This document shows, one piece after another, positions 17,252 through 26,699 of a stretch of DNA of 64,000 nucleotides. Source of the stretch: Evansella sp. LMS18 (GTDB lineage Bacteria > Bacillota > Bacilli > Bacillales > Salisediminibacteriaceae); contig NZ_CP093301.1 in assembly GCF_024362785.1 (NCBI RefSeq), forward strand, positions 806,001 to 870,000. Direction: 5' to 3'. The translations under genes were made by a program, and so were the position numbers. How positions within the stretch are numbered: position 1 is the first letter of the stretch; the number at the start of each line of letters is the position of its first letter. A model generated the notes under the pieces. That model saw nothing but the letters and a program-made list of their open reading frames with translations. It had not been told where the DNA came from and made no database searches.

Positions 17252-17842
17252 TTGAGAGAAGACCGCGAGAAGTATTTCAACGAACTCGTTTCCATGCAGA
17301 AAAAACTGACTGAAGAAGGGATAGCCTACTGGCAGCTTTATTCTGATTTCAGCACATGGCAGTTCTGGGTGAGTCTGCTAATGCTGGTTGGACCGCTGGT
17401 TGTCGTGTATTTTACCATCGACAGAGAGAAGATTTATCTGGTTGCTTTTTACGGCTTCGCGGTACATGTGCTCTTTGCATATACAGATCTAATCGGTATT
17501 CGCCTTGGCCTGTGGGGATATCCATATCAGGTTCTCCCGTTTATCCCGAGTGTTTCCCTTGATGCTGCTTTGATTCCGGTTGCTGCGATGCTTGTTTACC
17601 AATGGACAATAAACAATAATAAAAACTTTTACCTGTACGCCTTTATAACAGCAATTATATTTGGCTTTGTATTTAAGCCAATCCTCGTAATCAACGGATT
17701 ATTCGAAAGGTTCCAGTGGGTAAACTACTTCCATATTTTTCTCATATACATCGTCCTGTTCCTGGCCGCATACTTCCTGACTAAGTTGTTCGCCTGGATG
17801 CAGAAACATCCTAAAGAAAGCTCGCCGGTTGGGAAGCCTTAG
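17252..17842 (+). CDS. CBO0543-family integral membrane protein
   Basis: About 196 residues. A TTG start is chosen because GGGGGGTGA lies five bases upstream; GTG 17243 overlaps that site. A charged N-terminal helix (LREDREKYFNELVSMQKKL) is followed by five to six transmembrane segments with conserved W, G and P residues (LGLWGYPYQVLPFIPSV). The family is common in spore-forming Bacillaceae and of unknown function. Flanked by terminators on both sides, so monocistronic. Confidence 0.75.
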   Translation: MREDREKYFNELVSMQKKLTEEGIAYWQLYSDFSTWQFWVSLLMLVGPLVVVYFTIDREKIYLVAFYGFAVHVLFAYTDLIGIRLGLWGYPYQVLPFIPSVSLDAALIPVAAMLVYQWTINNNKNFYLYAFITAIIFGFVFKPILVINGLFERFQWVNYFHIFLIYIVLFLAAYFLTKLFAWMQKHPKESSPVGKP

Positions 17843-17873
17843 GAGGAGTTGTATTTTATACAATGCAGCTACG

Positions 17874-17914
17874 GAAATAACACAAAGACGACTTGGTGTC
17901 TTTGTGTTATTTGA
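17874..17914. terminator. Terminator after the CBO0543-family gene
   Basis: AATAACACAAAGAC and GTCTTTGTGTTATT form a perfect 14-bp stem; the T-run is short but the stem is strong. Confidence 0.8.
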
Positions 17915-17957
17915 TGTGCTTTACCTATACAAAACGGTTCCTCTAACATGTTAAAAA

Positions 17958-18034
17958 CTAGGAAATTAACGAAATAGCGGAATCAGGATCCGAAAAAACA
18001 GCGCCTACGGTTCCTCATTCCGTTAAAGACACAT
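17958..18034. repeat. Dispersed hairpin element, copy 1
   Basis: GCGGAATCAGGATCCG pairs imperfectly with CGGTTCCTCATTCCGTT across a loop containing ACAGCG. The right arm is shared with the hairpin at 54713-54766. It lies downstream of the minus-strand methyltransferase gene and may act as its terminator. Confidence 0.6.
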
Positions 18035-18067
18035 TCGTTAACCAACAAAAATTTTCTTGTTAACGTA

Positions 18068-19267
18068 TTAAAGCTTTTGCAGGAAGAGAACCTTCAAGTA
18101 ATTGCCCTCCGGATATTCCTTTACAGTTCGGAAATCCTCCGGCAGGCTGAATTCCTCAGCAATTTTATATTTTCCCCCAAGCTCTTTAAACGCCTCTTCA
18201 GCAAACTGTTTAAACTTTCCCATACCGAAACCGCTGAAGTTTGTGGAAGCAACAATCACTCCGCCTTTTTCGGTAATCTCCACCGCTTCCTTAAGCAGTT
18301 TCTTATAGTCCTTGGCAGCACTGAACTTTACCTTTTTCGTCCGGGCAAAGCTTGGAGGATCGAGGATCACCAGGTCAAACTTTTTCTCTTTCTTCTTGGC
18401 GTACTTAAAGTAATGAAACACATCTTCTACAATAATATCCTGTGCTTCATAATCGATCCCGTTCACACTGAACTGCTCAATCGTTTTCGGAAGGCTCCTG
18501 TTCGCCACATCAACACTCGTGGTTTTAGCAGCCCCCCCTAAAGCTGCCGCCACAGAAAAAGCTCCCGTGTAGGAAAAGGTATTAAGCACCGTTTTACCCT
18601 GGGCATATTTGTCCCTGATCGTCCGGCGAACATCTCTCTGATCAAGGAAAATTCCTGTCATCGCTCCTTCATTCAGATCAGTGGCAAAATTTATTCCGTT
18701 CTCTTTTATGACGAGAGGAAACTCCCCCCGCTCACCTGTTACGAAGTCATCGTCTTCAATATATTTCCCTTCCGTATTGAACCTCTTCTTCTCATAAATA
18801 CCTTTGAAATCTACAAGCTTTTCCAGCGAACTAACTACTTCATTTTTGAATGTGTAGATGCCTTCGCTGTACCAGTTGATCACGTAATACCCATCGTAAA
18901 AGTCGACTGTGAATCCACCGATCCCGTCACCTTCTCCGTTAAAAACACGGAATGCCGTTGTGTCAGAGGCGCTGAAAAACTTAGCTCGTTTACTGAGCGC
19001 AGACTGGAGTTTTTTCTCAAAAAAAGTTTGGTCAATCTTCTCATTTTCTTTCCTGGACAGCAACCAGCCATAGCCTTTGTTCTGCAGTCCGTAGTAGCCT
19101 GTAGCCAGAAAACTTCCTGATTCCTCTGTAAGAGTAACTAGGGATCCTTCTTCCTTCAGGTCGTTTGAATTGATGATCGCTTCCTTAAAAATAAGGGGAT
19201 AGCCTTGGCGATATTTTTTCGCGAACTTGTTTTTTATTTTGAGTGTTATTTGCGGACGCAATTTCAC
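18068..19267 (-). CDS. Class I SAM-dependent rRNA methyltransferase (RlmI/RlmK-like)
   Basis: 399 residues from a GTG with AAAAAAGGAG upstream. The N-terminal PUA-like domain (LKIKNKFAKKYRQGYPLIFKEAI) is followed by the linker IYEKKRFNTEG and a Rossmann methyltransferase domain: FLDQRDVRRTI, TVLNTFSYTGAFSVAAALGGA (SAM loop), VDVANRSL, and the catalytic-type motif FDLVILDPPSFART. The family methylates a cytosine of 23S rRNA. A single gene, divergent from nothing close and followed by the hairpin element. Confidence 0.9.
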   Translation of the reverse strand: MKLRPQITLKIKNKFAKKYRQGYPLIFKEAIINSNDLKEEGSLVTLTEESGSFLATGYYGLQNKGYGWLLSRKENEKIDQTFFEKKLQSALSKRAKFFSASDTTAFRVFNGEGDGIGGFTVDFYDGYYVINWYSEGIYTFKNEVVSSLEKLVDFKGIYEKKRFNTEGKYIEDDDFVTGERGEFPLVIKENGINFATDLNEGAMTGIFLDQRDVRRTIRDKYAQGKTVLNTFSYTGAFSVAAALGGAAKTTSVDVANRSLPKTIEQFSVNGIDYEAQDIIVEDVFHYFKYAKKKEKKFDLVILDPPSFARTKKVKFSAAKDYKKLLKEAVEITEKGGVIVASTNFSGFGMGKFKQFAEEAFKELGGKYKIAEEFSLPEDFRTVKEYPEGNYLKVLFLQKL

Positions 19268-19347
19268 CAGCTCCTTTTTTCAACTGTACTTACTCTACCA
19301 TAAGTAAAGCGAGGAAAAAAATGAAGCCATAGTGTTTATAGCAGCCC

Positions 19348-19384
19348 GCAAAAAAACTTACCAGTCAATGTCTGGTAAGTTCTA
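19348..19384 (-). terminator. Terminator of the tad operon
   Basis: AACTTACCAG and CTGGTAAGTT stem followed on the minus strand by seven T, right after the tadC stop. Confidence 0.9.
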
Positions 19385-19390
19385 TAATTG

Positions 19391-20323
19391 TCAGTTAAAC
19401 AGCCCGCCTGTAAGAATAGTAATTACTAAAGGCCCTAAAATAACGATAAAGATAGCAGGAAAAATAAAAAATACCATTGGAAATAACATTTTAATTGGAG
19501 CTTTCATTGCCTGCTCTCTTGCTGCTTCCCTTCTTTGCTCCCTAATTCTTATCGTTAAATTTTTCAGAACTTTTGCCATCCCAATTCCTAACTGATCTGC
19601 CTGGATTATCGCCATAATAACGCTTTGAAACATATCGGACGGCACCCGCTTTCGAAGCTCATAAAAAGCTTCCCGCCTGGATTTACCGAGTTTCATATCT
19701 TCGAGCGCCTGTTGAAATTCTTCTGATAACGGTCCCTTCTTTTTTTGGCACACATTAGAGATTGCACTATCAAGTCCAACCCCTGCTTCAAGAAGCAGAT
19801 TTACCATATCAAAAAAATCAGGCATTTGTTTATTAATTTCTTTAATCCGCAGTGTTCTCTTTTTAGCCAAATAAAACATTGGATATCGGAAACCGAGAAA
19901 AGCGACAGCACCAGCAAGCATCCAGACCATAGATATGCTCTGGCCTATAGGTGCCATTAGTAAAAAAATAAGAAATCCCCCACCTAAGCTTACAGATAAT
20001 TGAAGTAGCCTGAATTCTATCGGTGTAAACTTAGCAGATAAGCCTGCATCCCGAAGCAGCAAATGAAGTTTTTTCTGTTCTCCGGATGAAACCCGGCTGC
20101 TCATCTTAGTTACGCCCTGCTCCCAGAAGATACTTAATAATCCCTTTTTCTTATCAGCCTGCTGTTCTTTCGGTTGGTCCTTTTCTGCTTTTTGGCCGGC
20201 TGATTTGAAATAATCACTCATTCTTTGTTCAATAAGGATTTTCCTTCTGTTGACAGTAAGTAATATACCAGCAGATAAAAGCATTATAGAAACTAATAAG
20301 GTAATAAAAATGATAAGTTTCAT
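19391..20323 (-). CDS. tadC: Tad pilus inner-membrane platform protein TadC (type II secretion F family)
   Basis: 310 residues. An N-terminal membrane segment, a basic/charged cytoplasmic stretch, then the T2SF domain (PDFFDMVNLLLEAGVGLDSAIS, FYELRKRVPSDMFQSVIMAI) and a C-terminal membrane pair (MLFPMVFFIFPAIFIVILGP). It should assemble with TadB as the platform on which TadA drives Flp pilus assembly. GAGGTG precedes the ATG, 7 bp after tadB. Last gene of the operon, followed by a strong terminator. Confidence 0.93.
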   Translation of the reverse strand: MKLIIFITLLVSIMLLSAGILLTVNRRKILIEQRMSDYFKSAGQKAEKDQPKEQQADKKKGLLSIFWEQGVTKMSSRVSSGEQKKLHLLLRDAGLSAKFTPIEFRLLQLSVSLGGGFLIFLLMAPIGQSISMVWMLAGAVAFLGFRYPMFYLAKKRTLRIKEINKQMPDFFDMVNLLLEAGVGLDSAISNVCQKKKGPLSEEFQQALEDMKLGKSRREAFYELRKRVPSDMFQSVIMAIIQADQLGIGMAKVLKNLTIRIREQRREAAREQAMKAPIKMLFPMVFFIFPAIFIVILGPLVITILTGGLFN

Positions 20324-20329
20324 TCTGTA

Positions 20330-21295
20330 TTACACCTCTATCTGAACAATTTTCTGAATTAAAAACCAGCCAAGAATAACAAAGAAACTGCCAGCAGATA
20401 AAAGCATCCATCCTAAAGGATGATCCAGCATCGGCCCGAAGTAATCGGGACTGATAAAGAACAAATAGAGAGCAAGTCCAACCGGGATCATTGTTATTAC
20501 CCATGAAGACATTCTTCCCTGAGCGGTAAGTGTTTTTAATTCTTCAAGGATACGAATTCTCCCTCGGATTGTTTCTTCCATTGTCTCTAATAAACCGGCC
20601 AGGTTTCCTCCGCTGTTTCGTTGTGCCAATATTGCCTGTACAACTACTTCCAGTTCCTTGTTAGGCAGCCGTATTAGCATATTTTCAAAGACCTCTTCAA
20701 CAGGCACTCCAAGTCCTGCTTCCCTGACAACTCGTTCAAATTCTGGGCCGATCGGGTCAGGCATTTCCTTACCTACAAGCTTCATTGCCTGGAGAAAACT
20801 AAAACCTGCCCGCATAGAATTAGACATTGTAGCCAGAGCCTCTACCAGCTGCGGCGACAAAGCGGCAATCCTTTTCTTTGCTTTTCGGTTTATATACCAA
20901 GCTGGTATTACGAACCCTGCAATTAACCCAGTAATTATAAAAATCCAGTGAAAGCCTGTTAAATATGCAAATACTCCAAAACCTGTTGCTGTTAATAGCT
21001 TGATGACAAAAAACTCTTCTGGTACTAAATTACTTCCAGACTGCTCCAGCTTAGCTGCTGTTTTTTTATTAAATTTAACCCCTTTAAACACCTTAGCTAA
21101 AGACTGAATTATTCCTTTAAGAACGCCTGCCTTTACTTGTGTTTTCTCTTCCGTCTCCATTGCCTTCTGGCTGGACGGGACAAAGGTCTCTATTCTCCTG
21201 TCTCTGTGTTTATTTCTTTGCGTAATTGAAATAATTAGATAAAAAATCAACCAGATGGATACGAAAACTAATCCAATACCAATATATTTTTCCAT
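20330..21295 (-). CDS. tadB: Tad pilus inner-membrane platform protein TadB (type II secretion F family)
   Basis: 321 residues. Membrane segment at 5-22, then two helices around residue 100-135, followed by the T2SF domain: QLVEALATMSNSMRAGFSFLQAM, ALGVPVEEVF-like core and AILAQRNSGGNLAGLLETM, a hallmark of TadB. C-terminal membrane segments close the protein. Starts 2 bp after the tadA stop, so it is translationally coupled. Pairs with TadC. Confidence 0.93.
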   Translation of the reverse strand: MEKYIGIGLVFVSIWLIFYLIISITQRNKHRDRRIETFVPSSQKAMETEEKTQVKAGVLKGIIQSLAKVFKGVKFNKKTAAKLEQSGSNLVPEEFFVIKLLTATGFGVFAYLTGFHWIFIITGLIAGFVIPAWYINRKAKKRIAALSPQLVEALATMSNSMRAGFSFLQAMKLVGKEMPDPIGPEFERVVREAGLGVPVEEVFENMLIRLPNKELEVVVQAILAQRNSGGNLAGLLETMEETIRGRIRILEELKTLTAQGRMSSWVITMIPVGLALYLFFISPDYFGPMLDHPLGWMLLSAGSFFVILGWFLIQKIVQIEV

Positions 21296-21297
21296 TT

Positions 21298-22659
21298 TTA
21301 CCAGTCTCCTGAAAACCAGGATGAAGGGACTTCAAAGCCGTTTAGTTCAAGCTGATCAGCAAATTTCGGCCGGATGCCGGTTGATTTATAATAACCTTCA
21401 ATCTTACCGTCTGAATTTATCCCTGTTTCATTAAAAACAAATAAATCCTGAAGCACCAGTGTGTCACCTTCCATACCAAGAACTTCAGTGACATGTGTTA
21501 TTTTTCTTGTACCATCCTTTAACCGTGCCTGATGAACAATCAAATCAATTGCATTTGCTACCTGCTCCCGGATTGCTCTTACAGGCAGTTCATAACCTGC
21601 CATCATAACCATCGTCTCAATTCTTGCAAGCATATCCCTTGGGGAATTAGCATGTCCTGTACTAAGGCTTCCATCATGGCCCGTATTCATAGCCTGCAGC
21701 ATATCAAGCGCTTCTGCACCACGTATCTCCCCCACTACGATTCTGTCGGGACGCATCCGGAGAGCGTTTCGGACGAGATCCCGAATTGTAATCTGGCCTT
21801 GTCCTTCTATATTTGGCGGGCGGGATTCCAGGGAAACCAGGTTTTCCTGAAAAAGCCTTAACTCAGCTGCATCCTCAATCGTAATAATCCTTTCACCGTT
21901 TGGAATAAAGGAAGACAAGACATTCAATGTTGATGTTTTCCCCGATCCTGTTCCGCCGCTGATAAAAATATTCAAGCTGGACTTAACACAGAGCTCCAGA
22001 AATTCAGCCATATCACGGGTCAGTGTTCCGTAACGAACTAAGTCATCTATAGAGAAAGGGGTATCTGAGAATTTACGAATTGTTAACGAAGATCCTTTTA
22101 AAGCTAAAGGAGGGATAATCGCATTTACCCGGGACCCGTTTGGAAGCCTCGCATCTACCATTGGCGAGCTTTCATCTACACGGCGGCCGATCGGAGACAC
22201 GATACGTTCAATCACTCTTCTTACATGATCCTCGTCTCGGAAGGCTAAACTGCTTCGCAGAATTTTACCGTTCTGTTCAAAATAAATTTCATCAAATCCA
22301 TTCACCATAACCTCGGAAATAGTATTGTCCTCAAGTAAAGGAGTAATTGGCCCATAAGCGAGCAGCTCATATTCTACGGAAGATAAGAGATCTCTTTTTT
22401 CTTCAAACGTTAATCGGCCAGCCTCGAGTTCAATAAAAGCTTCACCTAGTTCTTTAATCTTGGTTTTCTTATCATTGTCATTTTGAGAAGGATGTCTCTT
22501 GATTTCATCAACCAGATAATTATGAAGTTTCGTTTCCAGCTCTCTAAAGTCTTTTGCTTTAACAGGTAACTGGCGATTTGCCACATTAACGTCTTTTACT
22601 TGAGTACTTTGTGTACTCACTTCTTCGTTCCTTTTAAGTGAACGATTAAATAATGACAT
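21298..22659 (-). CDS. tadA: Tad pilus assembly/secretion ATPase TadA (CpaF)
   Basis: 453 residues. N-terminal domain followed by the secretion ATPase core: Walker A GGTGSGKT at about 235-242, Asp box [28 protein letters not shown] (Walker B) and [10 protein letters not shown] (His box). It hydrolyses ATP in the cytosol to power Flp pilus extension. GGGAGGAGAGC precedes the ATG. Full length for the family; no lesions. Confidence 0.95.
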   Translation of the reverse strand: MSLFNRSLKRNEEVSTQSTQVKDVNVANRQLPVKAKDFRELETKLHNYLVDEIKRHPSQNDNDKKTKIKELGEAFIELEAGRLTFEEKRDLLSSVEYELLAYGPITPLLEDNTISEVMVNGFDEIYFEQNGKILRSSLAFRDEDHVRRVIERIVSPIGRRVDESSPMVDARLPNGSRVNAIIPPLALKGSSLTIRKFSDTPFSIDDLVRYGTLTRDMAEFLELCVKSSLNIFISGGTGSGKTSTLNVLSSFIPNGERIITIEDAAELRLFQENLVSLESRPPNIEGQGQITIRDLVRNALRMRPDRIVVGEIRGAEALDMLQAMNTGHDGSLSTGHANSPRDMLARIETMVMMAGYELPVRAIREQVANAIDLIVHQARLKDGTRKITHVTEVLGMEGDTLVLQDLFVFNETGINSDGKIEGYYKSTGIRPKFADQLELNGFEVPSSWFSGDW

Positions 22660-22675
22660 GAGCTCTCCTCCCTTT

Positions 22676-23857
22676 CTATAGACTTATGGCAATTTTACGC
22701 CTGTTTTTCTGTTTGCTTTTAATTATTTCCGGTTCCTTTTTAGATAGCATCCTTCCGGTCAACTTTAAAACAGCTTTTGAGAGCGGTGCTCTTGGCTTAG
22801 TCAGAACGAAAGGTGTTCCTTCATTAACAGAAGGAAAAACTAGATTATCCTGAGAAGGGAGCTCGCCAAAGACTTTTGTTTCCAGTATTTCCTCCGTTCG
22901 GGAAAGATCGATATCCTTATTCTTAAGTTGACGAAGAATTACTTTAACCTTTTCTTTTACCTGAATTGTTTCCAGTGTATCTAAATATAACTTGCTTACT
23001 CTGAGGACCGGCAGCTCTGTAGAAGAAAGCATTAATATATCATCAGACTCCTCGAGACACTTCATATGTATCTCTGAAAGATGGGCGGGGAGATCTATTA
23101 AAATGATAGTAAATTGCTTTTTTAACTCTTGAATTGCTGCCTGAATGTGCTCTTCATTAATTATTTCAAAAAATTCCGGCCGTGGCGGCGCAGCCAAAAC
23201 TGAAATCCCACATTTATGTTTCACAAGATATTTAGTCAGACTAAACTCGCTCCCCCCATACCCCTCTTTCACCCATTCGTAAATAGTTAGCTTTGGCTTT
23301 AAATCAAAATACATTGCTGCATCACCAAACTGGAGATTTGCATCGAGGACAGCCACTTTTTCACCCTGTTTTGAAAAAGCAGCTGCTAAGTTAACTGTAA
23401 GCACAGTTTTGCCAATCCCCCCCCTTGGGCTGGTGACCGAAATAATCTTTGAGTTATTATGCATTAAGTGGAGATCAGGCTGTTTGTTTTCCCTTTGTTT
23501 CGTGTATTTTTCTGCCTGGTCAACAGCATCTTTAATTTCTTCCACTGTTGAAGATATTCGCATTATATCTGAAGCACCCGCATTCATTGCTTTCTTTACG
23601 TTTACCATATTATCGGGGACAATCAGGACAATATAAATATGCGGGAACTGAATAGCAATATCTCTGCACACTACATATGGGTTATAACCAATATTTGTTT
23701 TGATAAAAAGCACCCCATTCTTAGTCTGCTGCAGATGCGCATTAATGTTCTCTAAATTGTGTATTCTCCGCATGTCGATTTGCTTCTTATTAATAACTTG
23801 TTCTAACTCATCTGCAAGAGAATTTGTATCTGAAAAGAAGTACCAGTTAATCGTCAT
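22676..23857 (-). CDS. tadZ: Tad pilus localisation ATPase TadZ/CpaE
   Basis: About 393 residues. A receiver-like N-terminal domain (residues 1-125, without the full phospho-acceptor set) is fused to a ParA/MinD-type ATPase with deviant Walker A SPRGGIGKT (143-151), DANLQFGDAAMYF and LIDLPAHLSEI. TadZ-type proteins place the pilus machine at a cell pole. The chosen ATG overlaps the cpaB stop by 11 bp, indicating coupled translation; the frame is open upstream inside cpaB. Confidence 0.9.
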   Translation of the reverse strand: MTINWYFFSDTNSLADELEQVINKKQIDMRRIHNLENINAHLQQTKNGVLFIKTNIGYNPYVVCRDIAIQFPHIYIVLIVPDNMVNVKKAMNAGASDIMRISSTVEEIKDAVDQAEKYTKQRENKQPDLHLMHNNSKIISVTSPRGGIGKTVLTVNLAAAFSKQGEKVAVLDANLQFGDAAMYFDLKPKLTIYEWVKEGYGGSEFSLTKYLVKHKCGISVLAAPPRPEFFEIINEEHIQAAIQELKKQFTIILIDLPAHLSEIHMKCLEESDDILMLSSTELPVLRVSKLYLDTLETIQVKEKVKVILRQLKNKDIDLSRTEEILETKVFGELPSQDNLVFPSVNEGTPFVLTKPRAPLSKAVLKLTGRMLSKKEPEIIKSKQKNRRKIAISL

Positions 23858-24440
23858 TCTCCTCAAGCCCCTTCCATATTTCACGTGTCTCAATTACCGG
23901 GTCTGATGAAATTTCTGTATCCTCATCATTTCTCAGCATAAAGTAAAAGCCATTTTCTTCTTTAGCAGCCAGACTCAGCAAAACCCCTTCTTCCGGAGTG
24001 ACTTCCACAGTAACTGCTGTATATTGGAGAGCTTCATCATCCCTCTGATGAGAGCCCCCTGAAGCTAACACCTTTACGTTCTGCAGAATAATTTCTGCAG
24101 ATATGAACTCCTTCTTTTCTTTCTCATCAAGGGAGTTATAATAAGCAACAATATCAACATAGGATTCAGGTTCGATATATCCGGATACTCCCATAAAATC
24201 TTCCCGTATCTCGAGAGAGATTGCCCGTTTCCCTTCTTCGACAGGAATAATTGGGTTATTCATTATTCTCCCTGTTTCTACCAACAATTCTTCTTCCTCA
24301 GTCACATCTGTTTCTTCCTCTTCGTACTCTTTTGCCGAGGAAGCCGGCTCTGCTGTGTTAGTAAATAAAACAACATATATTGCTGAAGCTGCAAATAAGG
24401 CAAAAATAAATGACCAGATCCATATACGCTTCGTCTTCAT
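23847..24440 (-). CDS. cpaB: Flp pilus assembly protein CpaB (RcpC/SAF domain)
   Basis: About 197 residues. N-terminal signal anchor (RIWIWSFIFALFAASAIYVVLF), an acidic linker of mostly E residues (about 38-52), then a SAF-like region (IIPVEEGKRAISLEIRE, GYIEPESYVDIVAYYN, QNVKVLASGG). In Gram-negatives RcpC links the pilus to the envelope; in Gram-positives it may interact with peptidoglycan, by inference. AGGAGG lies just before two consecutive ATGs; the second is better spaced. Confidence 0.85.
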   Translation of the reverse strand: MKTKRIWIWSFIFALFAASAIYVVLFTNTAEPASSAKEYEEEETDVTEEEELLVETGRIMNNPIIPVEEGKRAISLEIREDFMGVSGYIEPESYVDIVAYYNSLDEKEKKEFISAEIILQNVKVLASGGSHQRDDEALQYTAVTVEVTPEEGVLLSLAAKEENGFYFMLRNDEDTEISSDPVIETREIWKGLEENDD

Positions 24441-24463
24441 CATGTTCCTCCTGAGAAAAAATA

Positions 24464-25411
24464 TTATTCTACGAGTCTGGATCCCTGCAGTAAATACTGC
24501 TCATACCCTGCTCCGCCTGCTGGTAAGTCAACCTGCTTAATAAATTCTCCAACTACGATGTCCCCATTATTCTTTAACTCTAGTGTCCCATTCTTATATT
24601 CTCCCATTCCGTGCAGGTAATAGTGGGCGAAACCAATAATGTTAACGGGACTTGATCCGTTTACATTCAAGGTTTCTACTATTGCAATGGTTATTACTCG
24701 TGCACAGTCTGAGGTGGCAGTTGTTGGAGATTGGCAATGAGGTTTTCCACTATCTTTATCTATTAATTCTTTTACAGCAGTGCTCACAGGACCTTGCATT
24801 TTACCAGGGTTTGTATCCGGATTGGTATCTCCTACGGAATAGCTGCTTCCATTAATGATTGCATTCTTCAGAGCATTCGCTCCGGTACCGTCTGTCGCAA
24901 GGTATCCACAGTTCCCGCTATGAATGCCAGTATTCGTACAATTTAAAATATCCATCTGGCCTACTTTATGATTTCCTACTGCATTTTTTGACACGGCGAT
25001 TGGCTGAATACCGTTCCCTGAAGTTAATGGATTTACTGCGGCTTTCGCAGTGGCGCTTACTTCAACTGAGTCTACTCCTAATACTTTCGCAAATGTCATG
25101 GGTACATTTGATGTCTGAGTTACTTTTACGTATGTGCTTGTCACTTCCACATTACTGCTCTGGAGTGAAAAATTATTCTTCTGCGAGAGGTCTTTTGCCG
25201 AAGCCTCGGCATTGCCGACTTTTGAAGCAAGTGTCTGGGCACCTCCAAGTGCAGCCGCATCCAGGGCTTTCTGAAGACTGCTTTTCTCGAAATATAACCT
25301 GCCTGCATCAACTACAAAGGCAACCGAACCGAGAAGAAGAACCATTGTTAAAGCAACCACAACTAATACATTTCCGTCCTCATTTTTTATGACCTTCATT
25401 AACTTTTCCAT
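24464..25411 (-). CDS. tadG: TadG-like pilus-associated protein (Tad domain)
   Basis: 315 residues. A class III-like N-terminal hydrophobic segment preceded by a short charged leader (NEDGNVLVVVALTMVLLLGSVAFVVDAGRLYF), then SSLQKALDAAALGGAQTLAS typical of the Tad domain, and a long extracytoplasmic region with several Cys residues and VNIIGFAHYYLHGMG near the C-terminus. Likely a minor pilin or pilus tip/anchor protein. One base separates it from the tadE stop. A degraded paralogue lies at 27594-28614. Confidence 0.87.
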   Translation of the reverse strand: MEKLMKVIKNEDGNVLVVVALTMVLLLGSVAFVVDAGRLYFEKSSLQKALDAAALGGAQTLASKVGNAEASAKDLSQKNNFSLQSSNVEVTSTYVKVTQTSNVPMTFAKVLGVDSVEVSATAKAAVNPLTSGNGIQPIAVSKNAVGNHKVGQMDILNCTNTGIHSGNCGYLATDGTGANALKNAIINGSSYSVGDTNPDTNPGKMQGPVSTAVKELIDKDSGKPHCQSPTTATSDCARVITIAIVETLNVNGSSPVNIIGFAHYYLHGMGEYKNGTLELKNNGDIVVGEFIKQVDLPAGGAGYEQYLLQGSRLVE

Positions 25412-25412
25412 G

Positions 25413-25802
25413 TTACTCTATCCTCATTACAGTGGTATTTTGTATTTGAAATCCGCTGAACATGCTGTTCATAGCAGGAGTTACAAAACTAAAGGGATAT
25501 CTAATTGTAATTGTTACATCGCTCCCGGTAGTTCTTGCTGACTTAGTATCTGGGCTTATTTGTATATGAGAAGGAGACAATGCTGGGTTTGTAAGTGTTC
25601 CGGCATTACTGATAGCTGCATGTCTAATGTCTGTATTTTCCTTCTGGACGCTTGCAGCTCTTGCTGCTTCCCGCCCCGCATGATCTAATGTCAAGTAAAT
25701 ATGAAATCCTCTCCCAAAATCTGCGATACCGCAAAGGAGTAAAATAAGTACAGGAAGAACGAGCGCAAATTCCACAAGTGACTGGCCTTTTTGTTTTTTC
25801 AT
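25413..25802 (-). CDS. tadE: TadE-like minor pseudopilin
   Basis: 129 residues. The leader KKQKGQSLVEFALVLPVLI carries a prepilin-peptidase-type site (hydrophilic leader, Gly, then Glu at +5 of the mature chain) followed by a single hydrophobic helix and DHAGREAARAASV. The product should be processed by TadV and act in Flp pilus biogenesis. Start: GGGGAGG then ATG, overlapping the tadV stop as TAATG, so the two genes are translationally coupled. Confidence 0.92.
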   Translation of the reverse strand: MKKQKGQSLVEFALVLPVLILLLCGIADFGRGFHIYLTLDHAGREAARAASVQKENTDIRHAAISNAGTLTNPALSPSHIQISPDTKSARTTGSDVTITIRYPFSFVTPAMNSMFSGFQIQNTTVMRIE

Positions 25803-26311
25803 TAAAATCCTCCCCAAATAAAAGCACATACAGTGCCAAATACAATCGCCACACCATATGGAAAAGCAATACTATTCTGCTTTTCTTTCGGAAAAATTAA
25901 CGAACCTAAGCTGCTTCTCAAATAAATGACAGAAAAAAAGAAAGACTTTATGGAGTTGAAAACTCCTCTTTTCTTCATAATGAGAAATATAGAAATCGCC
26001 CCACCTATTAGTGCAGTATAAACAAATGAATATAAAACAAACGAAATACCAGTGAGAGCACCGATTGCTGCCATGAGTTTTACATCCCCGGCCCCCATTC
26101 CTCCCAGAAGATATGGCAGAAGAAGTAAAGCAAACCCCACAAGAAAACCGGCACCGCTAAATAAAAATCCGCTGAAACCATCGGCAATAGAATAATAGAT
26201 TAGTCCAAATAGAATAGCAGGAAATGTAACTATATTTAAGATCTTACGGCTGCGGATATCCGTTATTAATGAAACAACCAGCGCCACACCGAGTACCGCA
26301 TTAATAATCAT
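25802..26311 (-). CDS. tadV: Prepilin peptidase TadV/CpaA (A24 family)
   Basis: 169 residues, about six membrane segments. The aspartyl protease residues are in TDIRSRKI near residue 18 and the GxGD motif GMGAGDVKLMAA. It lacks the long N-terminal methylase domain of PilD, as usual for TadV/CpaA. It should cleave the leaders of the two Flp pilins and TadE. GAGGTGAAC precedes the ATG. It lies behind the flp1 gene and an intra-operon hairpin. Confidence 0.93.
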   Translation of the reverse strand: MIINAVLGVALVVSLITDIRSRKILNIVTFPAILFGLIYYSIADGFSGFLFSGAGFLVGFALLLLPYLLGGMGAGDVKLMAAIGALTGISFVLYSFVYTALIGGAISIFLIMKKRGVFNSIKSFFFSVIYLRSSLGSLIFPKEKQNSIAFPYGVAIVFGTVCAFIWGGF

Positions 26312-26337
26312 TAGATGTTCACCTCTTTTTAGAATGA

Positions 26338-26367
26338 AAGCCCTACTAAGTAGTATAGTAGGGCTCT
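26338..26367 (-). terminator. Intra-operon hairpin between flp1 and tadV
   Basis: AGCCCTACTA and TAGTAGGGCT form a 10-bp stem with a 7-nt loop. The following sequence has few T residues, so partial termination or 3'-end protection of a high-abundance pilin mRNA is more likely than a full stop. Confidence 0.7.
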
Positions 26368-26383
26368 TGGAAAGTAATTATGC

Positions 26384-26539
26384 TTATAGGTTTAAAATAC
26401 CTGTAAACAGTTCTGTAATCTGACCTTGTAGGAGAGTAACCGCTGCAGCAACTACAATTACAACACCAGCTAATGTTAATCCATACTCCGCTAAACCTTG
26501 TCCTTCTTCTTCCAGTAACAATCCTTTGATTTTTTCCAT
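26384..26539 (-). CDS. flp: Flp-type major pilin 1
   Basis: 51 residues, too short for many gene finders. It has a hydrophilic leader KIKGLLLEEEGQ, the Flp signature GQGLAEYGLTLAGV (Glu at +5 and Tyr at +6 of the predicted mature chain) and a hydrophobic helix VVIVVAAAVTLL, ending QITELFTGILNL. GGGAGG lies upstream of the ATG. It is the first gene of the tad operon proper, separated from tadV by a hairpin, consistent with much higher expression of the pilin. Confidence 0.93.
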   Translation of the reverse strand: MEKIKGLLLEEEGQGLAEYGLTLAGVVIVVAAAVTLLQGQITELFTGILNL

Positions 26540-26585
26540 TTGTAATTCCTCCCATTTTCTTTTAATTTTTTTATGAAAAGTAGAT

Positions 26586-26619
26586 TAAAAAATGAATGTA
26601 TGTAAGGTGATTCATTTTT
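26586..26619 (-). promoter_or_regulatory. Terminator-like hairpin in the flp1 leader
   Basis: AAAAATGAAT and ATTCATTTTT form an A/T-rich stem closed by a 13-nt loop and flanked by A and T runs. It lies in the 5' leader (about 165 nt) of the tad transcript, between the promoter at 26711-26739 and the pilin start. It could act as an attenuator; this is inference. Confidence 0.45.
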
Positions 26620-26683
26620 TAGAGCTACCTGCCACCTGGATCAGTGGGTGATGCCTGTTGCAATTCGCTATAAAGTTCATTAT

Positions 26684-26699
26684 GTTCTTTATTTAGAAC
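26684..26699. promoter_or_regulatory. SinR-like inverted operator (leader of tad operon)
   Basis: GTTCTTTATTTAGAAC is an inverted pair of GTTCT/AGAAC arms in the 16-bp geometry known for SinR operators (consensus half-site GTTCTYT). It lies just downstream of the predicted transcription start of the tad operon. Confidence 0.6.
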